From NCBI GenBank assembly GCA_012031145.1, contig JAAUUH010000002.1:1-64000 (forward strand): a stretch of 64,000 nt of DNA, read 5' to 3'. Position numbers and translations under genes: made by a program. The notes beneath the pieces are model-generated. The model was not told the DNA's origin. It searched no databases and was given only the letters and a program-made list of their open reading frames with translations. The DNA comes from Oscillatoriales cyanobacterium SM2_2_1 (GTDB taxonomy: Bacteria; Cyanobacteriota; Cyanobacteriia; Pseudanabaenales; Pseudanabaenaceae). How positions within the stretch are numbered: the stretch's first letter is position 1; each line of letters begins with the position of its first letter. Shown here piece by piece: positions 42,249 to 52,195 of this stretch.

Positions 42249-43107
42249 GGCAGGTCTCTCCAGCGAATACGGCCACGGCCGCGCCGGTCATCAAAACATG
42301 GTTGGTTTCTGCCTGCCACTGGATATGGAGGGGGCCGCCGGGAAGCTCAACGGTGCAGGTGCGATCGCCCCGACCCGTGAGCACCGCCGCCACCACCACC
42401 GCACAGGCTCCAGTACCACAGGCCAGGGTTGCCCCCGCGCCCCGCTCCCACACCCGCATTTTGAGATAATCGGGGCGCACCACTTCAACAAACTCGGTGT
42501 TGGTACGGCGGGGAAAGGCAGGATGATGCTCAAAGAGGGGCCCGATGGTCCCTAGGGGGATGGTCGCCACATCGGGAACAAAGGTGACGCAGTGGGGATT
42601 ACCCATACTTACCGTCGTCACCAGCCAAGACTGGTGGTCAATGCTCATGGGCTGATCAAGCACCCGATCGCCCGCAGTGGCCAGGGTGGTAGGGATTTCG
42701 GCGGCGCTCAGGATGGGTGTGCCCATATCCACCGTCACTGTGCCATCCCCGTGAACTTGGGGAATGATCACGCCAGCTTTGGTAGCGATGCGATAGCGCC
42801 CATCCCCCGTTGGGGAGGGGAGGGCTAAATCGGACAAAAACTGCCCCAAACAACGGATGCCGTTGCCACACATTTCCGGCTCCGAGCCATCGGAGTTATA
42901 CAGGCGCATGTGGTAGTCCGCTGACTGGGTATCGGTAGAGGGCAGCAGAAAAATCACACCATCAGCACCAATACCAAAATGGCGATCGCACCATTGGGTA
43001 GCCACGGCAGGAGAGAGGATAGGTTCGGACTGGACGCGGTTGTCTAACAAAATAAAGTCATTACCAAGTCCGTGATATTTCCGAAAAGGGATCGGTTGTG
43101 TGTTCAT
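42241..43107 (-). CDS. dapF: Diaminopimelate epimerase
   Basis: FRKYHGLGNDFILLDNR, YNSDGSEPEMCGNGIRCLG, ERGAGATLACGTGACAVVVAA. Confidence 0.95.
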   Translation of the reverse strand: MNTQPIPFRKYHGLGNDFILLDNRVQSEPILSPAVATQWCDRHFGIGADGVIFLLPSTDTQSADYHMRLYNSDGSEPEMCGNGIRCLGQFLSDLALPSPTGDGRYRIATKAGVIIPQVHGDGTVTVDMGTPILSAAEIPTTLATAGDRVLDQPMSIDHQSWLVTTVSMGNPHCVTFVPDVATIPLGTIGPLFEHHPAFPRRTNTEFVEVVRPDYLKMRVWERGAGATLACGTGACAVVVAAVLTGRGDRTCTVELPGGPLHIQWQAETNHVLMTGAAVAVFAGETCLS

Positions 43108-43158
43108 CCGCGTGTGTGCACCCTATTTTGCCGGTTTATGGAATTCAAACTTAGGAAC

Positions 43159-44250
43159 CTAGGGGCATTGTACGGCCACGGGGAGCGTGACCCCAAATAC
43201 ACTACCCGCACCCTTGCTAGACTGAACGGAAATCGTGCCACCCATCTGTTGCACAAGATCCTGGGCGATCGCCAACCCCAGTCCGCTCCCCGCCGTATAC
43301 TGCTGGAGTTCTCCGCGGTAGCGCCGCTCAAAAATGTGGGGTAGATCTTGGGGAGCAATGCCCGGTCCAGTATCCTGGATGTGAACCGTGATCTGTTCTT
43401 CCCCATCGTCCCGCACACTAACATCTGCCCAGATGCGAATGCCCCCCGATTGGGTGTATTTCACGGCGTTGTCCAACAAGTTGTGGAACACTTCGCGCAG
43501 GGCCGCCGCATTACCCAGCGCAGGCGGCAGGGCCGCGGGAATATAGGACTCAAAGCCCAGTCCTCGCTCCTGGGCGATCGCCTCCGTAGTTGCTAAGAGC
43601 GATGGCAAAATCTGGGGCAGGGCCACAGCGCCACATTCAAGGGAAGCAGCGGGCAGTTGGGGCAGGGGTGACTGGGGGAGCAGCAGGGGTGTCGGATGAT
43701 CCAATTCCCCAAGCAGTTCCTGCATGTGCCAAGTCTCGCGGACGATCGCCTCGGCCAGTTTGTGGTTTTCGGCTTCTCGCCGCAGCCGCTTGGCTAATAA
43801 CTGCCCAAAGGTGCGGATGGCGGTTAATGGATTGCGCAATTGGTGTAACAGGGTCGCTAAAAAGTCCTGTTGCCCTTGCTGTAACCACTGAAGTTGCCGG
43901 TCAAAGGCACAGGCAATCGCCAAGGTTTGGGCGATCTGTTGCACCTGCGTCTCTTCCTGTTCTGTCCAAGGACGGTCATGACGTCCAGTCATCAAAAAAC
44001 CCAGCACGCGATCGCCATAGATCAACGGAATCGCCACCTGCCCTTGATATCTCAGGGGTGCGCTAGGGCTGCCATCGGACAGGAGGGGAACTTCTGTGGG
44101 CACCGTGACCACCTCGATCAAAGTCGGTGCCGGGGATTGATCCGTCTGCTCCGTAAGATAAAGCGTGCTGGAATCCGCACCCAAGTTCTGCCACAGCAGC
44201 ATTAACTGCGATCGCGTCAGGGTAATGAGATCCGCACTAGCCGTTAGCAT
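43159..44250 (-). CDS. GAF-domain sensor histidine kinase
   Basis: LHQLRNPLTAIRTFGQLLAKRL, REVFHNLLDNAVKYT, SGLGLAIAQDLVQQMGGTI. Confidence 0.88.
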   Translation of the reverse strand: MLTASADLITLTRSQLMLLWQNLGADSSTLYLTEQTDQSPAPTLIEVVTVPTEVPLLSDGSPSAPLRYQGQVAIPLIYGDRVLGFLMTGRHDRPWTEQEETQVQQIAQTLAIACAFDRQLQWLQQGQQDFLATLLHQLRNPLTAIRTFGQLLAKRLRREAENHKLAEAIVRETWHMQELLGELDHPTPLLLPQSPLPQLPAASLECGAVALPQILPSLLATTEAIAQERGLGFESYIPAALPPALGNAAALREVFHNLLDNAVKYTQSGGIRIWADVSVRDDGEEQITVHIQDTGPGIAPQDLPHIFERRYRGELQQYTAGSGLGLAIAQDLVQQMGGTISVQSSKGAGSVFGVTLPVAVQCP

Positions 44251-44389
44251 GGTGGTGTTTCAAACGTGCTCCTAGTCTATGACGAAAACCGTTAGATCTT
44301 TCTAAATAGAAACCGTTACCCCACAGTAACCCCAAAACCCTATGGCACACTTAAGCTAATACCCTAGATCTTCTCCCAGGAATCCATCC

Positions 44390-45205
44390 ATGACTAACAC
44401 GGCCGCCTTTCGCCAAGAAACCCTTGCCCTCACCCAACGGCTGTTCATCCAACTGCGCCGCCGTCCTGCCACCCTGATTGCCGGAGTGCTGCAACCGCTA
44501 ATGTGGCTACTGCTATTTGGGGCGCTTTTTAGCGGCCTACCCGCCGGTTTAGTGGGTGAAAACCAGTCCTACATTCAGTTTTTAACTGCGGGCATCATTG
44601 TCTTCACGGCTTTTAGCGGTGCCCTTAATTCAGGACTGCCGATGCTTTTTGATCGTGAATTTGGCTTTCTCAATCGGATGCTGGTGGCTCCCTTGGTTTC
44701 CCGCTTTTCCATCGTGGTGTCATCGGCGATTTTTATCATTACCCTCAGCTTAGTTCAAACCCTGGCGATCGCCCTTGCCAGCGGTGCTATGGGAGCAACC
44801 CTGCCCAGCCTCAGCGGACTAGGATTGGTATCCCTCGTGGTCATCGTCCTAGTGATGGACTTCACCATGCTCAGCCTCGGACTATCCTTCGCCATGCCCG
44901 GACATCAAGAGATGCTGGCGCTGATCTTCTTGGTTAACCTGCCCCTCATTTTTTCCAGCACTGCCCTTGCCCCCCTCACGTTCATGCCCTCCTGGTTACA
45001 ATGGGTGGCTAGCCTCAACCCCCTTTCCTGGGCCATTGAACCGATTCGCTATGTCTACACCCATGGGGAATGGTCGTGGCACAGTGTGGTGATGGCGGCT
45101 CCCTGGGGCAGCATGACCGTTGGCATTGCCCTAGCTCTGCTTCTCAGCTTTGGCGGACTTATGGCCTTAGCGATCCGGGGCGTACTGCGTCGAGGCGTGG
45201 CATGA
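44390..45205 (+). CDS. ABC-2 type transporter permease
   Basis: Six hydrophobic segments; RRRPATLIAGVLQPLMWLLLFGALF, FDREFGFLNRMLVAPLVSR, FSSTALAPLTFMPSWLQWVASLNPLSW. Confidence 0.9.
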   Translation: MTNTAAFRQETLALTQRLFIQLRRRPATLIAGVLQPLMWLLLFGALFSGLPAGLVGENQSYIQFLTAGIIVFTAFSGALNSGLPMLFDREFGFLNRMLVAPLVSRFSIVVSSAIFIITLSLVQTLAIALASGAMGATLPSLSGLGLVSLVVIVLVMDFTMLSLGLSFAMPGHQEMLALIFLVNLPLIFSSTALAPLTFMPSWLQWVASLNPLSWAIEPIRYVYTHGEWSWHSVVMAAPWGSMTVGIALALLLSFGGLMALAIRGVLRRGVA

Positions 45206-45888
45206 GCAGCCCCTTTGGCAGTAACTGGGTATACCTCAAAGCGGAACTAGCATGGCTCGATCGACTTTTGATGCGGGCGATCACCCGCCAACAGCAAAAT
45301 CAAAAGGTGGTTAACCGGGTTGCCCAGACTGCTGCCGATCGCGCCTCAAGCCATTGGTGGCAGGGGTTCGTTAACATCGATCCCTCCCAAGGTGGCAGCA
45401 TGATTAAAGTCACTCCCGTAAGCCACCATCCCCGCGGCCGCTATGGCGATCGCCTCCAAAGCAGTCAGGAACAGGGGGTCGTGCTTGCTATTCCCGATCT
45501 GTGCCAAAAACTAAACCTGCGATCGTGGGAACGCAACACCCTGATTCTCTGCCTCGCCCCAGAAATCAACCGCCGCTACGAAAAGCTCTACGCTTACCTC
45601 AACGGTGATGAAACCAACTGTCGCCAGCCCACTGTCGATCTTGCCCTCCGTCTTTTTTGCCCCTCCGACGCCGCTTGGTGCGAAGCCCGCCCTTCCTTTA
45701 GTGCCAAAGCGCCATTGCTCAAGCACCGCCTGATTGAACTCCACGATTCCCCGAGCACTGCACGTTCCCTATTGTCTAAGGTGTTGGTCATGCCGCCCAA
45801 AGCTGTCTCCCACTGCCTCGCCGAACAAGCCCCCCCAGAAAAATTTTTACCCAAGCCGCGCTCACGGGCGCAGGCGAAATTAAATTAG
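45202..45888 (+). CDS. N-terminal region of an AAA-ATPase-type protein, lacking any ATPase domain
   Basis: LCQKLNLRSWERNTLILCLAPEINRRYEKLYAYLNGD...RPSFSAKAPLLKHRLIELHD...; ATGA overlap with the upstream permease; stop 20 nt before a tRNA. Confidence 0.6.
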   Translation: MSSPFGSNWVYLKAELAWLDRLLMRAITRQQQNQKVVNRVAQTAADRASSHWWQGFVNIDPSQGGSMIKVTPVSHHPRGRYGDRLQSSQEQGVVLAIPDLCQKLNLRSWERNTLILCLAPEINRRYEKLYAYLNGDETNCRQPTVDLALRLFCPSDAAWCEARPSFSAKAPLLKHRLIELHDSPSTARSLLSKVLVMPPKAVSHCLAEQAPPEKFLPKPRSRAQAKLN

Positions 45889-45907
45889 TGTTATATTTGA
45901 AAAATGT

Positions 45908-45981
45908 GGCAGCATAGCTCAGTCGGTTAGAGCGACGGTCTCATAATCCGTAGGTCCCCAGTTCAAGTCTGGGTGCTGCTA
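45908..45981 (+). tRNA. tRNA-Met(CAU), elongator-like
   Basis: Acceptor GGCAGCA/TGCTGCT, D arm GCTCAGTCGGTTAGAGC, anticodon loop CTCATAA, T arm GTTCAAGTC. Confidence 0.9.
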
Positions 45982-46188
45982 TAGGAAGCATTAACTAGAG
46001 CCAAGGCGCATCCGCAACTATTCTCGTCTGTGAGGCTCAAGCCTAGTTTGGCAAAGTCGCTGCGCGTCAAGTGTTCTTAGCAGAATTGAGAAGTTCCTTT
46101 TTACTCACCTGATTCAGGAAGGGTGGCAAAAGCCCATCTCAACTTGTCAACCGTAGGATTCGTGTGGTCAACTGCAAAATGGGATGAC

Positions 46189-46211
46189 AAAAAAAGGGAG
46201 CCGTAGCTCCC
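46189..46211 (-). terminator. Rho-independent terminator downstream of the large phosphatase gene
   Basis: Minus strand GGGAGC TACG GCTCCC followed by TTTTTTT. Confidence 0.8.
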
Positions 46212-46304
46212 CTAAATAATAACCATTAAGTAAATTAGATCAATTAGATCAATTAAGTTAGCTGGTTCCTGCGACTCAGTTAAAAGTCCAAGAACAAAGC
46301 CTTC

Positions 46305-49300
46305 CTAAACCGACAACCTTGCCGACAAAATGATGTCGTTATAGTCGAGGTCTCCACCACCGCGGGTATCCTCAATCCCGAAGGTGTTGTCACCCAACAG
46401 ACGGAAGTGATCGGCACCCGAGGGATTCAACCCTAGCACCGGGAAGAAGATACTGTCGGTGCGTCCGGCTTTGACATCCTCGATGGTGCCATTGGAGATC
46501 AGGAATGGAGCCAAGATCGATCCTCCTTGGAGAATGGCCGAAAAGGTCTCGGTTTGCTGGTTCTTGGTGCTGCCAAAGGAAGTGACCAAACGCGCATCAG
46601 AGAGAGCTTCACGGATGTAGGCGTTGCGGTCAAAGCCAGCAACAGCAGGATTGATCCCGGCGATTTCACCGCGTTCTGTATCAATGCGGTAGAAGCCAAC
46701 CGTGTTGTTAAAGGAAGCTTCCCGGAAGATGGAAATTTCTGCCAACACCGTTTGTCCCACTACTTCACGCAGATCAAGCAATTCCCGCTGGCTTTGACCT
46801 TGCAAGCGCGTCCCAAGGGGTCGACTAGAGCTGTTGTCTGCCTCCACCTTGAGGGTCACGCTTTCAAAGGTGGTGCTTGTGGTTACCGAGCGGAAGCTAA
46901 CGCTAAAGTCATTGCCGAGGCTACCAATTTGGGCAGCATTGGTTCCCAAAAGCACTTCGGCCGAGGTGGATCCGCGGCGCACCGCATCCACTGTGCCACC
47001 CTTCACCAAGAAGAAGCGCAGATCGCTGCCATCAAGACCCGTAATCGTTCGGGATAGGGAATTGGCGTTAAAGCCCCTGGGGCTGTTGCTAAGGGTCGTG
47101 AACACCACTTGACCCCGCTCGAGGATTTTCTCTGGGGTGTTATCGCTTGCGTCTTTACCAACGGAGTACACGCCCACTTCAAACACCTCGTTCAATGCGC
47201 CACCCGTGAGGCTGAACTTCAACCGTTCGGTGCCATTGGAGAACAAAGTATTGTTTTCCAAGAAGAGACGGCTCTTCTGAGTCACCGTATCTGTGCGCCG
47301 AACGCCGAGGTTCTGAATCCGACGATCCTGACGCGCCTCCTTGTCATCATCATCAAAGATGTCGTCGTCATCCCCGTCACTGCCCCGTCCGCGCAGCGAT
47401 ACCGAACCTTTGTGGTCGATTTTGCCACTCACCGGAGTCGTGCCATTGAGCACCAAATTCGTACTGGTGTTGCTGATGGTAAACCCAACCCGCACCGATT
47501 CCTCAGTGGTGCCTACACCCATAGCAGCGTTGACGACACTGACCGCAGCGGCGACTTCGAGGTTTACTGCCGAAAGGATGGTCGGATTTAGGGCCACCGT
47601 GGTTACCCCACCGATGACTTCTGCATTGGTGCCCGTAACGCGAATGTTGGCGTTGATCTGGGCCGCCCCAATATCGGTACCCGCCAAAGCGCCATTACCC
47701 AGAAACCCAGCCAGCTCCTGGGAAATCAGCAGGTCAGCCCCACCAATCACTAGGGTCGTTGCCGTTGGACTAGATACATTTTGCGGTGCGGAGATATCAA
47801 ACACGACAACCCCAGCCAGCCCGTCGTCATCGATATTCGTGGACACAAAGAAGCCGGAGCGGCTGCCGCCGACCCGTGTAGCATCAAAGCCAATGGTGAA
47901 ATCGCCAAGGGTCGTCAACTTGCCAAAGGGAGTCGTAGCGCCAAAGCGAGTGGACAGAAATTCTGCTAGGGCATCCTGTTCGCTGCCAGGGCGGGCAAAG
48001 TTAGCTCTACCGTTGAATTCCCTGGCGATGAGGTCGCGCTGCAAATCCACAATGCCGGTGTGGTCGATTTGGCCACTCACGGGCGTAGCCCCGTTGAGCA
48101 CCAGATTGGTGCCTGCGTTGTTGACAATGGTGAAACCCACGGCCACGTCGGTGGTCTTGCCAACCCCAGTTGCTGCGGCCACCGTATTTGATGCCCCAGC
48201 CACACTGAGGTTCACCAATGCCAGAACCGCAGGATCCAGGGCCACCGAGGTGATGCCGCCGATCACTTCGACATTAGTTGTTCCGCCAATAGCTTGAATG
48301 TTGGCATCAATCTGGGCATCGCCGATGTCTACACCCGCAATAGTCACCCCGCCCGTTAGTACCCTGGAGAGTTCCTCCGAAATTAGCAGATTGGCTCCGC
48401 CAATTCTCAAGGTCGTAGCGGTAGGGTTCTCAAGAACTGTGGGATTGGAGATATCAAACAGGATGGCACCCTGCAAGCCGTCGTCGTCAACGGTGGTTTG
48501 AACAAAGAAACCGGAGCGACTGCCACCGACTCTGGCACCACTAAAGCCAATGGTGAAATTGCCCACATTGAGGATAATGCGGTCTTGAATCTCACCTACC
48601 AGATTGACGCGATTAACGAAAGCCGCGTTGTCTTGAATGAACTTGGGGAAAGGATAACCATCACCGCCATTGGCCAAAAAGTCAAGGGTGACAAGGCGCA
48701 GTAGGCGATCAGAATTGCCAACCACCACACCATCGCGAATCAGGACTTCACTAACAAGATCGTCGTCATCATCGTCGGAGAGTAGGGCCACATTTTTGAC
48801 TCGAGTGCCGGCCGTAGTCACGTTTCCCGCAGTGTCGAGTACTTGGGCGGTGCCAGTGGGGTCAAAGCTGAACGAGAACCCACCCACTTGGGGGAAGAAG
48901 CCGGGGGTAGCTCCCGGAGCCACACCAGCGACACCTCGCTCCAGCAAGATCTTAAGCTGGGCAACGGTGATCGTTATGGTGGTGAGGTTGTTGTTAAACC
49001 GCAGGGAGTTGGCGATGTCGAGCTGAGACACCGCGCCACCGGTTTTGTTGGGGGCCAGTTCACTGGGCTGGGGTGGCAGCCTGGTGACATCTGAACTGCT
49101 GGTTGCACCCGCAGCCGCCGAAATGCTGCCAATGTTATCCCGGATGCCGCCGCCATTTTTCAGCGAGATAATGGGTAGGTTGTTAATAAAGGGATCGACG
49201 TTCTTTGCAAGGGCAATGTTGGCATCGGCGGTTAGGTTGCCGAGGTTGGTTTCCTGGGTGCGCACCTCCGAACGGGTGCCATTTAGGAACACACTAGTGC

Positions 49301-50627
49301 GCCCAAAGGTGAGGGTGTCTTGACCTTGAATGACGTTGCGAATCCCGGTGGTAATGGCAACGATGTTTTGGTGATTTGGATCATTAGCAAGATCCACAAC
49401 CCCTGTCACCGCAGCGGTGACGGGATCGGCCCCTGCCCCGTAGAACCGCTCTACGCCGGGGGTATCGGTGGCGTAGGCACCGTTGACTGTGGTGTCAAGA
49501 GAGGTGAGGTCGATGTCTCCATTGGCATCAAAGCCAACCACCAAGCGACCCACATACTTGTAGTTGCCGTCGGTATTGACAATCAGCACCGGCTTGCCAT
49601 CGGCACCGGTGCGCACGGTGGGGTAGTCCCCTTGATCGGTGTCTCCGGGTCTCAGGACGTCATTATCGTCAAGAAGGCGGGTGTTGGAGCCACCAGCGAT
49701 GATCACGTCCACATTCCGCAAGCGCGGAGCGAGTTCATCGATTTCTAGGGCAATCTGTTGCAGGTGAGCCAGGACAATGACCTTATCCAATCCCGGATTT
49801 TCGGAGATGAGGTAGTCCACGCTGGCTTGAACTTCAGCGGCAAGGGCGACAAAATCGACCGGGTTGGTAGGAGTGGTGACGGCGGCCCCCGTTGGAGCAA
49901 GGGTTGGCAAGGTAGGTGTCGTAACCCCGACGATACCGACTTTTTCATCATCTGCAGTACCTAGAACGCCATCGGCACCAGCAACGGTGATGAAGGTGCT
50001 CTTGGCGATTTTGCCCTTAATGGTGCTGGCTTCGGCAGAGTTGCTGATGGCATTGCCACTGGCTTTATTGGCGGGAATGGAGGGGTCGCCAGGGAGGGTG
50101 TTGGCGGCATCACGGTTGGTGAGGGTGCCTCCGGTGCCAGCAGCAAGCTCTGTTAGCGGATCGTTGAAGTTAACGTTGGTGGAGAGGTAGGGGAAGTTGG
50201 TGCCGGGATTGCCAGCGCCAGTGCGAATGATGTCGCGGATTTGCCTGGTGCCAAGATCAAACTCATGGTTTCCTAAAACCGAGGCTTGGGTGCCAAGGTT
50301 GTTGACGATCGCAATGTCGCCACGGCCGAGTACAGGAGCAGTGGAGGTACCGAGACCGCCAACGCCATTCAGACTAGGGTCAGAGGAAGCATTGAAGAAG
50401 GGACCGGGAATGTAGTTGTCACCCGAGGATAGGGTTAGGGTGTTGGCGCGGACCACGCTGGTGAGGTTGGGGTCGTTGCGCAGGTAGTTGAGAACGGCAG
50501 AAAAACGAACGGCATCGGAGGTCTGAGGCGATGTGCCAGCTGCGGGGATGCCAGCCTCAGGATCTCCGAAATGCAGAATCTGTAACGTCAAGGGTGCCAT
50601 TTTTTTCATGGATAGGTGCACCGTCAC
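46305..50627 (-). CDS. Large secreted 5'-nucleotidase/UshA-like metallophosphatase with duplicated domain and DUF4114-type C-terminus
   Basis: LQILHFGDPEAGIPA, LSSGDNYIPGPFF, ASVLGNHEFDLG, IISLKNGGGIRDNIG, VTLDFLANGGDGYPFP; duplicated FTIGF..xRVGGSRSGFFV block; C-term FGIEDTRGGGDLDYNDIILSARLSV. Confidence 0.88.
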   Translation of the reverse strand: MTVHLSMKKMAPLTLQILHFGDPEAGIPAAGTSPQTSDAVRFSAVLNYLRNDPNLTSVVRANTLTLSSGDNYIPGPFFNASSDPSLNGVGGLGTSTAPVLGRGDIAIVNNLGTQASVLGNHEFDLGTRQIRDIIRTGAGNPGTNFPYLSTNVNFNDPLTELAAGTGGTLTNRDAANTLPGDPSIPANKASGNAISNSAEASTIKGKIAKSTFITVAGADGVLGTADDEKVGIVGVTTPTLPTLAPTGAAVTTPTNPVDFVALAAEVQASVDYLISENPGLDKVIVLAHLQQIALEIDELAPRLRNVDVIIAGGSNTRLLDDNDVLRPGDTDQGDYPTVRTGADGKPVLIVNTDGNYKYVGRLVVGFDANGDIDLTSLDTTVNGAYATDTPGVERFYGAGADPVTAAVTGVVDLANDPNHQNIVAITTGIRNVIQGQDTLTFGRTSVFLNGTRSEVRTQETNLGNLTADANIALAKNVDPFINNLPIISLKNGGGIRDNIGSISAAAGATSSSDVTRLPPQPSELAPNKTGGAVSQLDIANSLRFNNNLTTITITVAQLKILLERGVAGVAPGATPGFFPQVGGFSFSFDPTGTAQVLDTAGNVTTAGTRVKNVALLSDDDDDDLVSEVLIRDGVVVGNSDRLLRLVTLDFLANGGDGYPFPKFIQDNAAFVNRVNLVGEIQDRIILNVGNFTIGFSGARVGGSRSGFFVQTTVDDDGLQGAILFDISNPTVLENPTATTLRIGGANLLISEELSRVLTGGVTIAGVDIGDAQIDANIQAIGGTTNVEVIGGITSVALDPAVLALVNLSVAGASNTVAAATGVGKTTDVAVGFTIVNNAGTNLVLNGATPVSGQIDHTGIVDLQRDLIAREFNGRANFARPGSEQDALAEFLSTRFGATTPFGKLTTLGDFTIGFDATRVGGSRSGFFVSTNIDDDGLAGVVVFDISAPQNVSSPTATTLVIGGADLLISQELAGFLGNGALAGTDIGAAQINANIRVTGTNAEVIGGVTTVALNPTILSAVNLEVAAAVSVVNAAMGVGTTEESVRVGFTISNTSTNLVLNGTTPVSGKIDHKGSVSLRGRGSDGDDDDIFDDDDKEARQDRRIQNLGVRRTDTVTQKSRLFLENNTLFSNGTERLKFSLTGGALNEVFEVGVYSVGKDASDNTPEKILERGQVVFTTLSNSPRGFNANSLSRTITGLDGSDLRFFLVKGGTVDAVRRGSTSAEVLLGTNAAQIGSLGNDFSVSFRSVTTSTTFESVTLKVEADNSSSRPLGTRLQGQSQRELLDLREVVGQTVLAEISIFREASFNNTVGFYRIDTERGEIAGINPAVAGFDRNAYIREALSDARLVTSFGSTKNQQTETFSAILQGGSILAPFLISNGTIEDVKAGRTDSIFFPVLGLNPSGADHFRLLGDNTFGIEDTRGGGDLDYNDIILSARLSV

Positions 50628-50812
50628 AGTAGCTCAGTGGGGGGTACCACAAATTAAGGAATGATTATCGGGGCTTTAAGAAAATGAATTTTTGATGTAA
50701 AAATTTGTTGTGATTTTCATGAGTAAATGCTCCTATCGTTGCCTAGAGCACTGTTTGGGAAAAAGGCTGTGGTAGGGTAGCGTTCTCACACAAATTTCAG
50801 GAATGATCGCCC

Positions 50813-52195
50813 ATGCGTTACGGGAGTGCCTTATTAGCCCTTGGATTGTTACTGTCTTCCCAGTCGGTCGGGGCGATCGCCGAATTGAATGTGCCACCGC
50901 GATCGCGCCGGTCTGTGGTGCCTTTGGGACTGATTCCAGAGCCGTTGTCGTTTTATGAGTCAATGCAGCGGGCGCTGCGGCGGTCTGTGGGGGAATCTTT
51001 TGCGGCCAATGAATTACGGGATGCCTGGGCGGCTATGGAGTTGTACCACCTGGCGGAAATTGAGCACTATTTGCGGCGGGAACCAGTAAGCCTGCAGAAG
51101 GAATTTGAGCAGGTGCAAGAGGAATTGCAGGAGGCAACGGGGCGATCGGGAAGTTTGACAGTGGCGATTTATCCGTTTTTGTTTGCCGATCGCCTGGAAT
51201 TATTGCTGATTCCGCCCGTGGGCGAACCCATACGATATCGCGTGCCGGAAGCGGATGAGGGTACTGTACGCCGGGTGGTGGAGGATTTGAGAACCAAGAT
51301 TCAGCGGGATGAATCCCAAGAATTTATGGAGCCAGCACAACAGCTCTACGATTGGTTGATTCGCCCCCTTGAAGGGCAGTTGCAGGCTTGGGCGTCGCCA
51401 CAATTTCCCCAGCCGACAACGCTGGTTTTTGTAATGGATCGGGAGTTGCGGGTGTTGCCGATCGCCGCGCTCCATGATGGCAAGCAGTTTTTGATTGAAC
51501 GTTATGCGATCGCCCAGGCCCCCTCATTTCGGCTAAAAACGCCACCAGCAAAAGAGAAACGGACAACGCGGGTGCTGGGTATGGGCCTAAGGGAACGGCC
51601 CTCATTGACGGAGGAGGTACGGAGTTTGGCGGTACTAGATCAGGTCACGACGACGCTGGCCGGTCAGCACTTCACCCTGGGCAATTTGGTGGCCTATAAG
51701 GAGTGGCATTCCGTGCTCCATCTGGCAACAATGGCGGATCTGTCCGCTCCAGAGCCCAGGAACGCCTTTGTGCAGTTAGGCGCAGGTCGGCTCAGCCTGC
51801 ATCAGATCAGTCGTTGGCGATCGCCCCGGCTGACGGACAAAGTGGTAGTCGTAACCAGTGCCAAAACCAGTGTGCAGCATCACATGGTTCCCTACAGTCT
51901 GCTGGTGGCCCTACAGGCATCAAGCCTACTGACACCGCTGTGGATCGATGCGGACGTGGTGAATGTGCCCCTGACCCTAGGGTTTTATCAGCACAGTCAG
52001 AATCAACCAACCATCGCCCTAGCGCTCCGTGCTGCCCAGCGGGATCTGCTTCTGGGTCGGGTGCGGTTGGAAGGTTCCCAGGTGGTCGGTTTACCCCGCA
52101 CCCCGATTGTGCCCCTCGATCACAGCGTGCCCCAGACCGACCTCAGCCATCCCTTCTATTGGGCTACCTTCACGTTGATGGGCAACTGGCAGTGA
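50813..52195 (+). CDS. Secreted CHAT-domain protein lacking the catalytic His/Cys
   Basis: Signal-like N-terminus; LVFVMDRELRVLPIAALHDGKQFLIERYAIAQAPSF...VLHLATMADLS...KVVVVTSAKTS...HPFYWATFTLMGNW. Confidence 0.85.
   Translation: MRYGSALLALGLLLSSQSVGAIAELNVPPRSRRSVVPLGLIPEPLSFYESMQRALRRSVGESFAANELRDAWAAMELYHLAEIEHYLRREPVSLQKEFEQVQEELQEATGRSGSLTVAIYPFLFADRLELLLIPPVGEPIRYRVPEADEGTVRRVVEDLRTKIQRDESQEFMEPAQQLYDWLIRPLEGQLQAWASPQFPQPTTLVFVMDRELRVLPIAALHDGKQFLIERYAIAQAPSFRLKTPPAKEKRTTRVLGMGLRERPSLTEEVRSLAVLDQVTTTLAGQHFTLGNLVAYKEWHSVLHLATMADLSAPEPRNAFVQLGAGRLSLHQISRWRSPRLTDKVVVVTSAKTSVQHHMVPYSLLVALQASSLLTPLWIDADVVNVPLTLGFYQHSQNQPTIALALRAAQRDLLLGRVRLEGSQVVGLPRTPIVPLDHSVPQTDLSHPFYWATFTLMGNWQ

Noticed and set aside
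46000-46100. Possible seventh R4 copy after tRNA-Met
   Set aside because: Only loose similarity (GCGCATCCGCAACTATTC...CTGCGCGTCAAGTG); too degenerate to call by eye
47341-48297. Long + strand ORF (318 aa) inside the phosphatase gene
   Set aside because: Antisense shadow of the 1440-aa minus-strand gene, low-complexity S/T/P-rich translation, no recognisable domain
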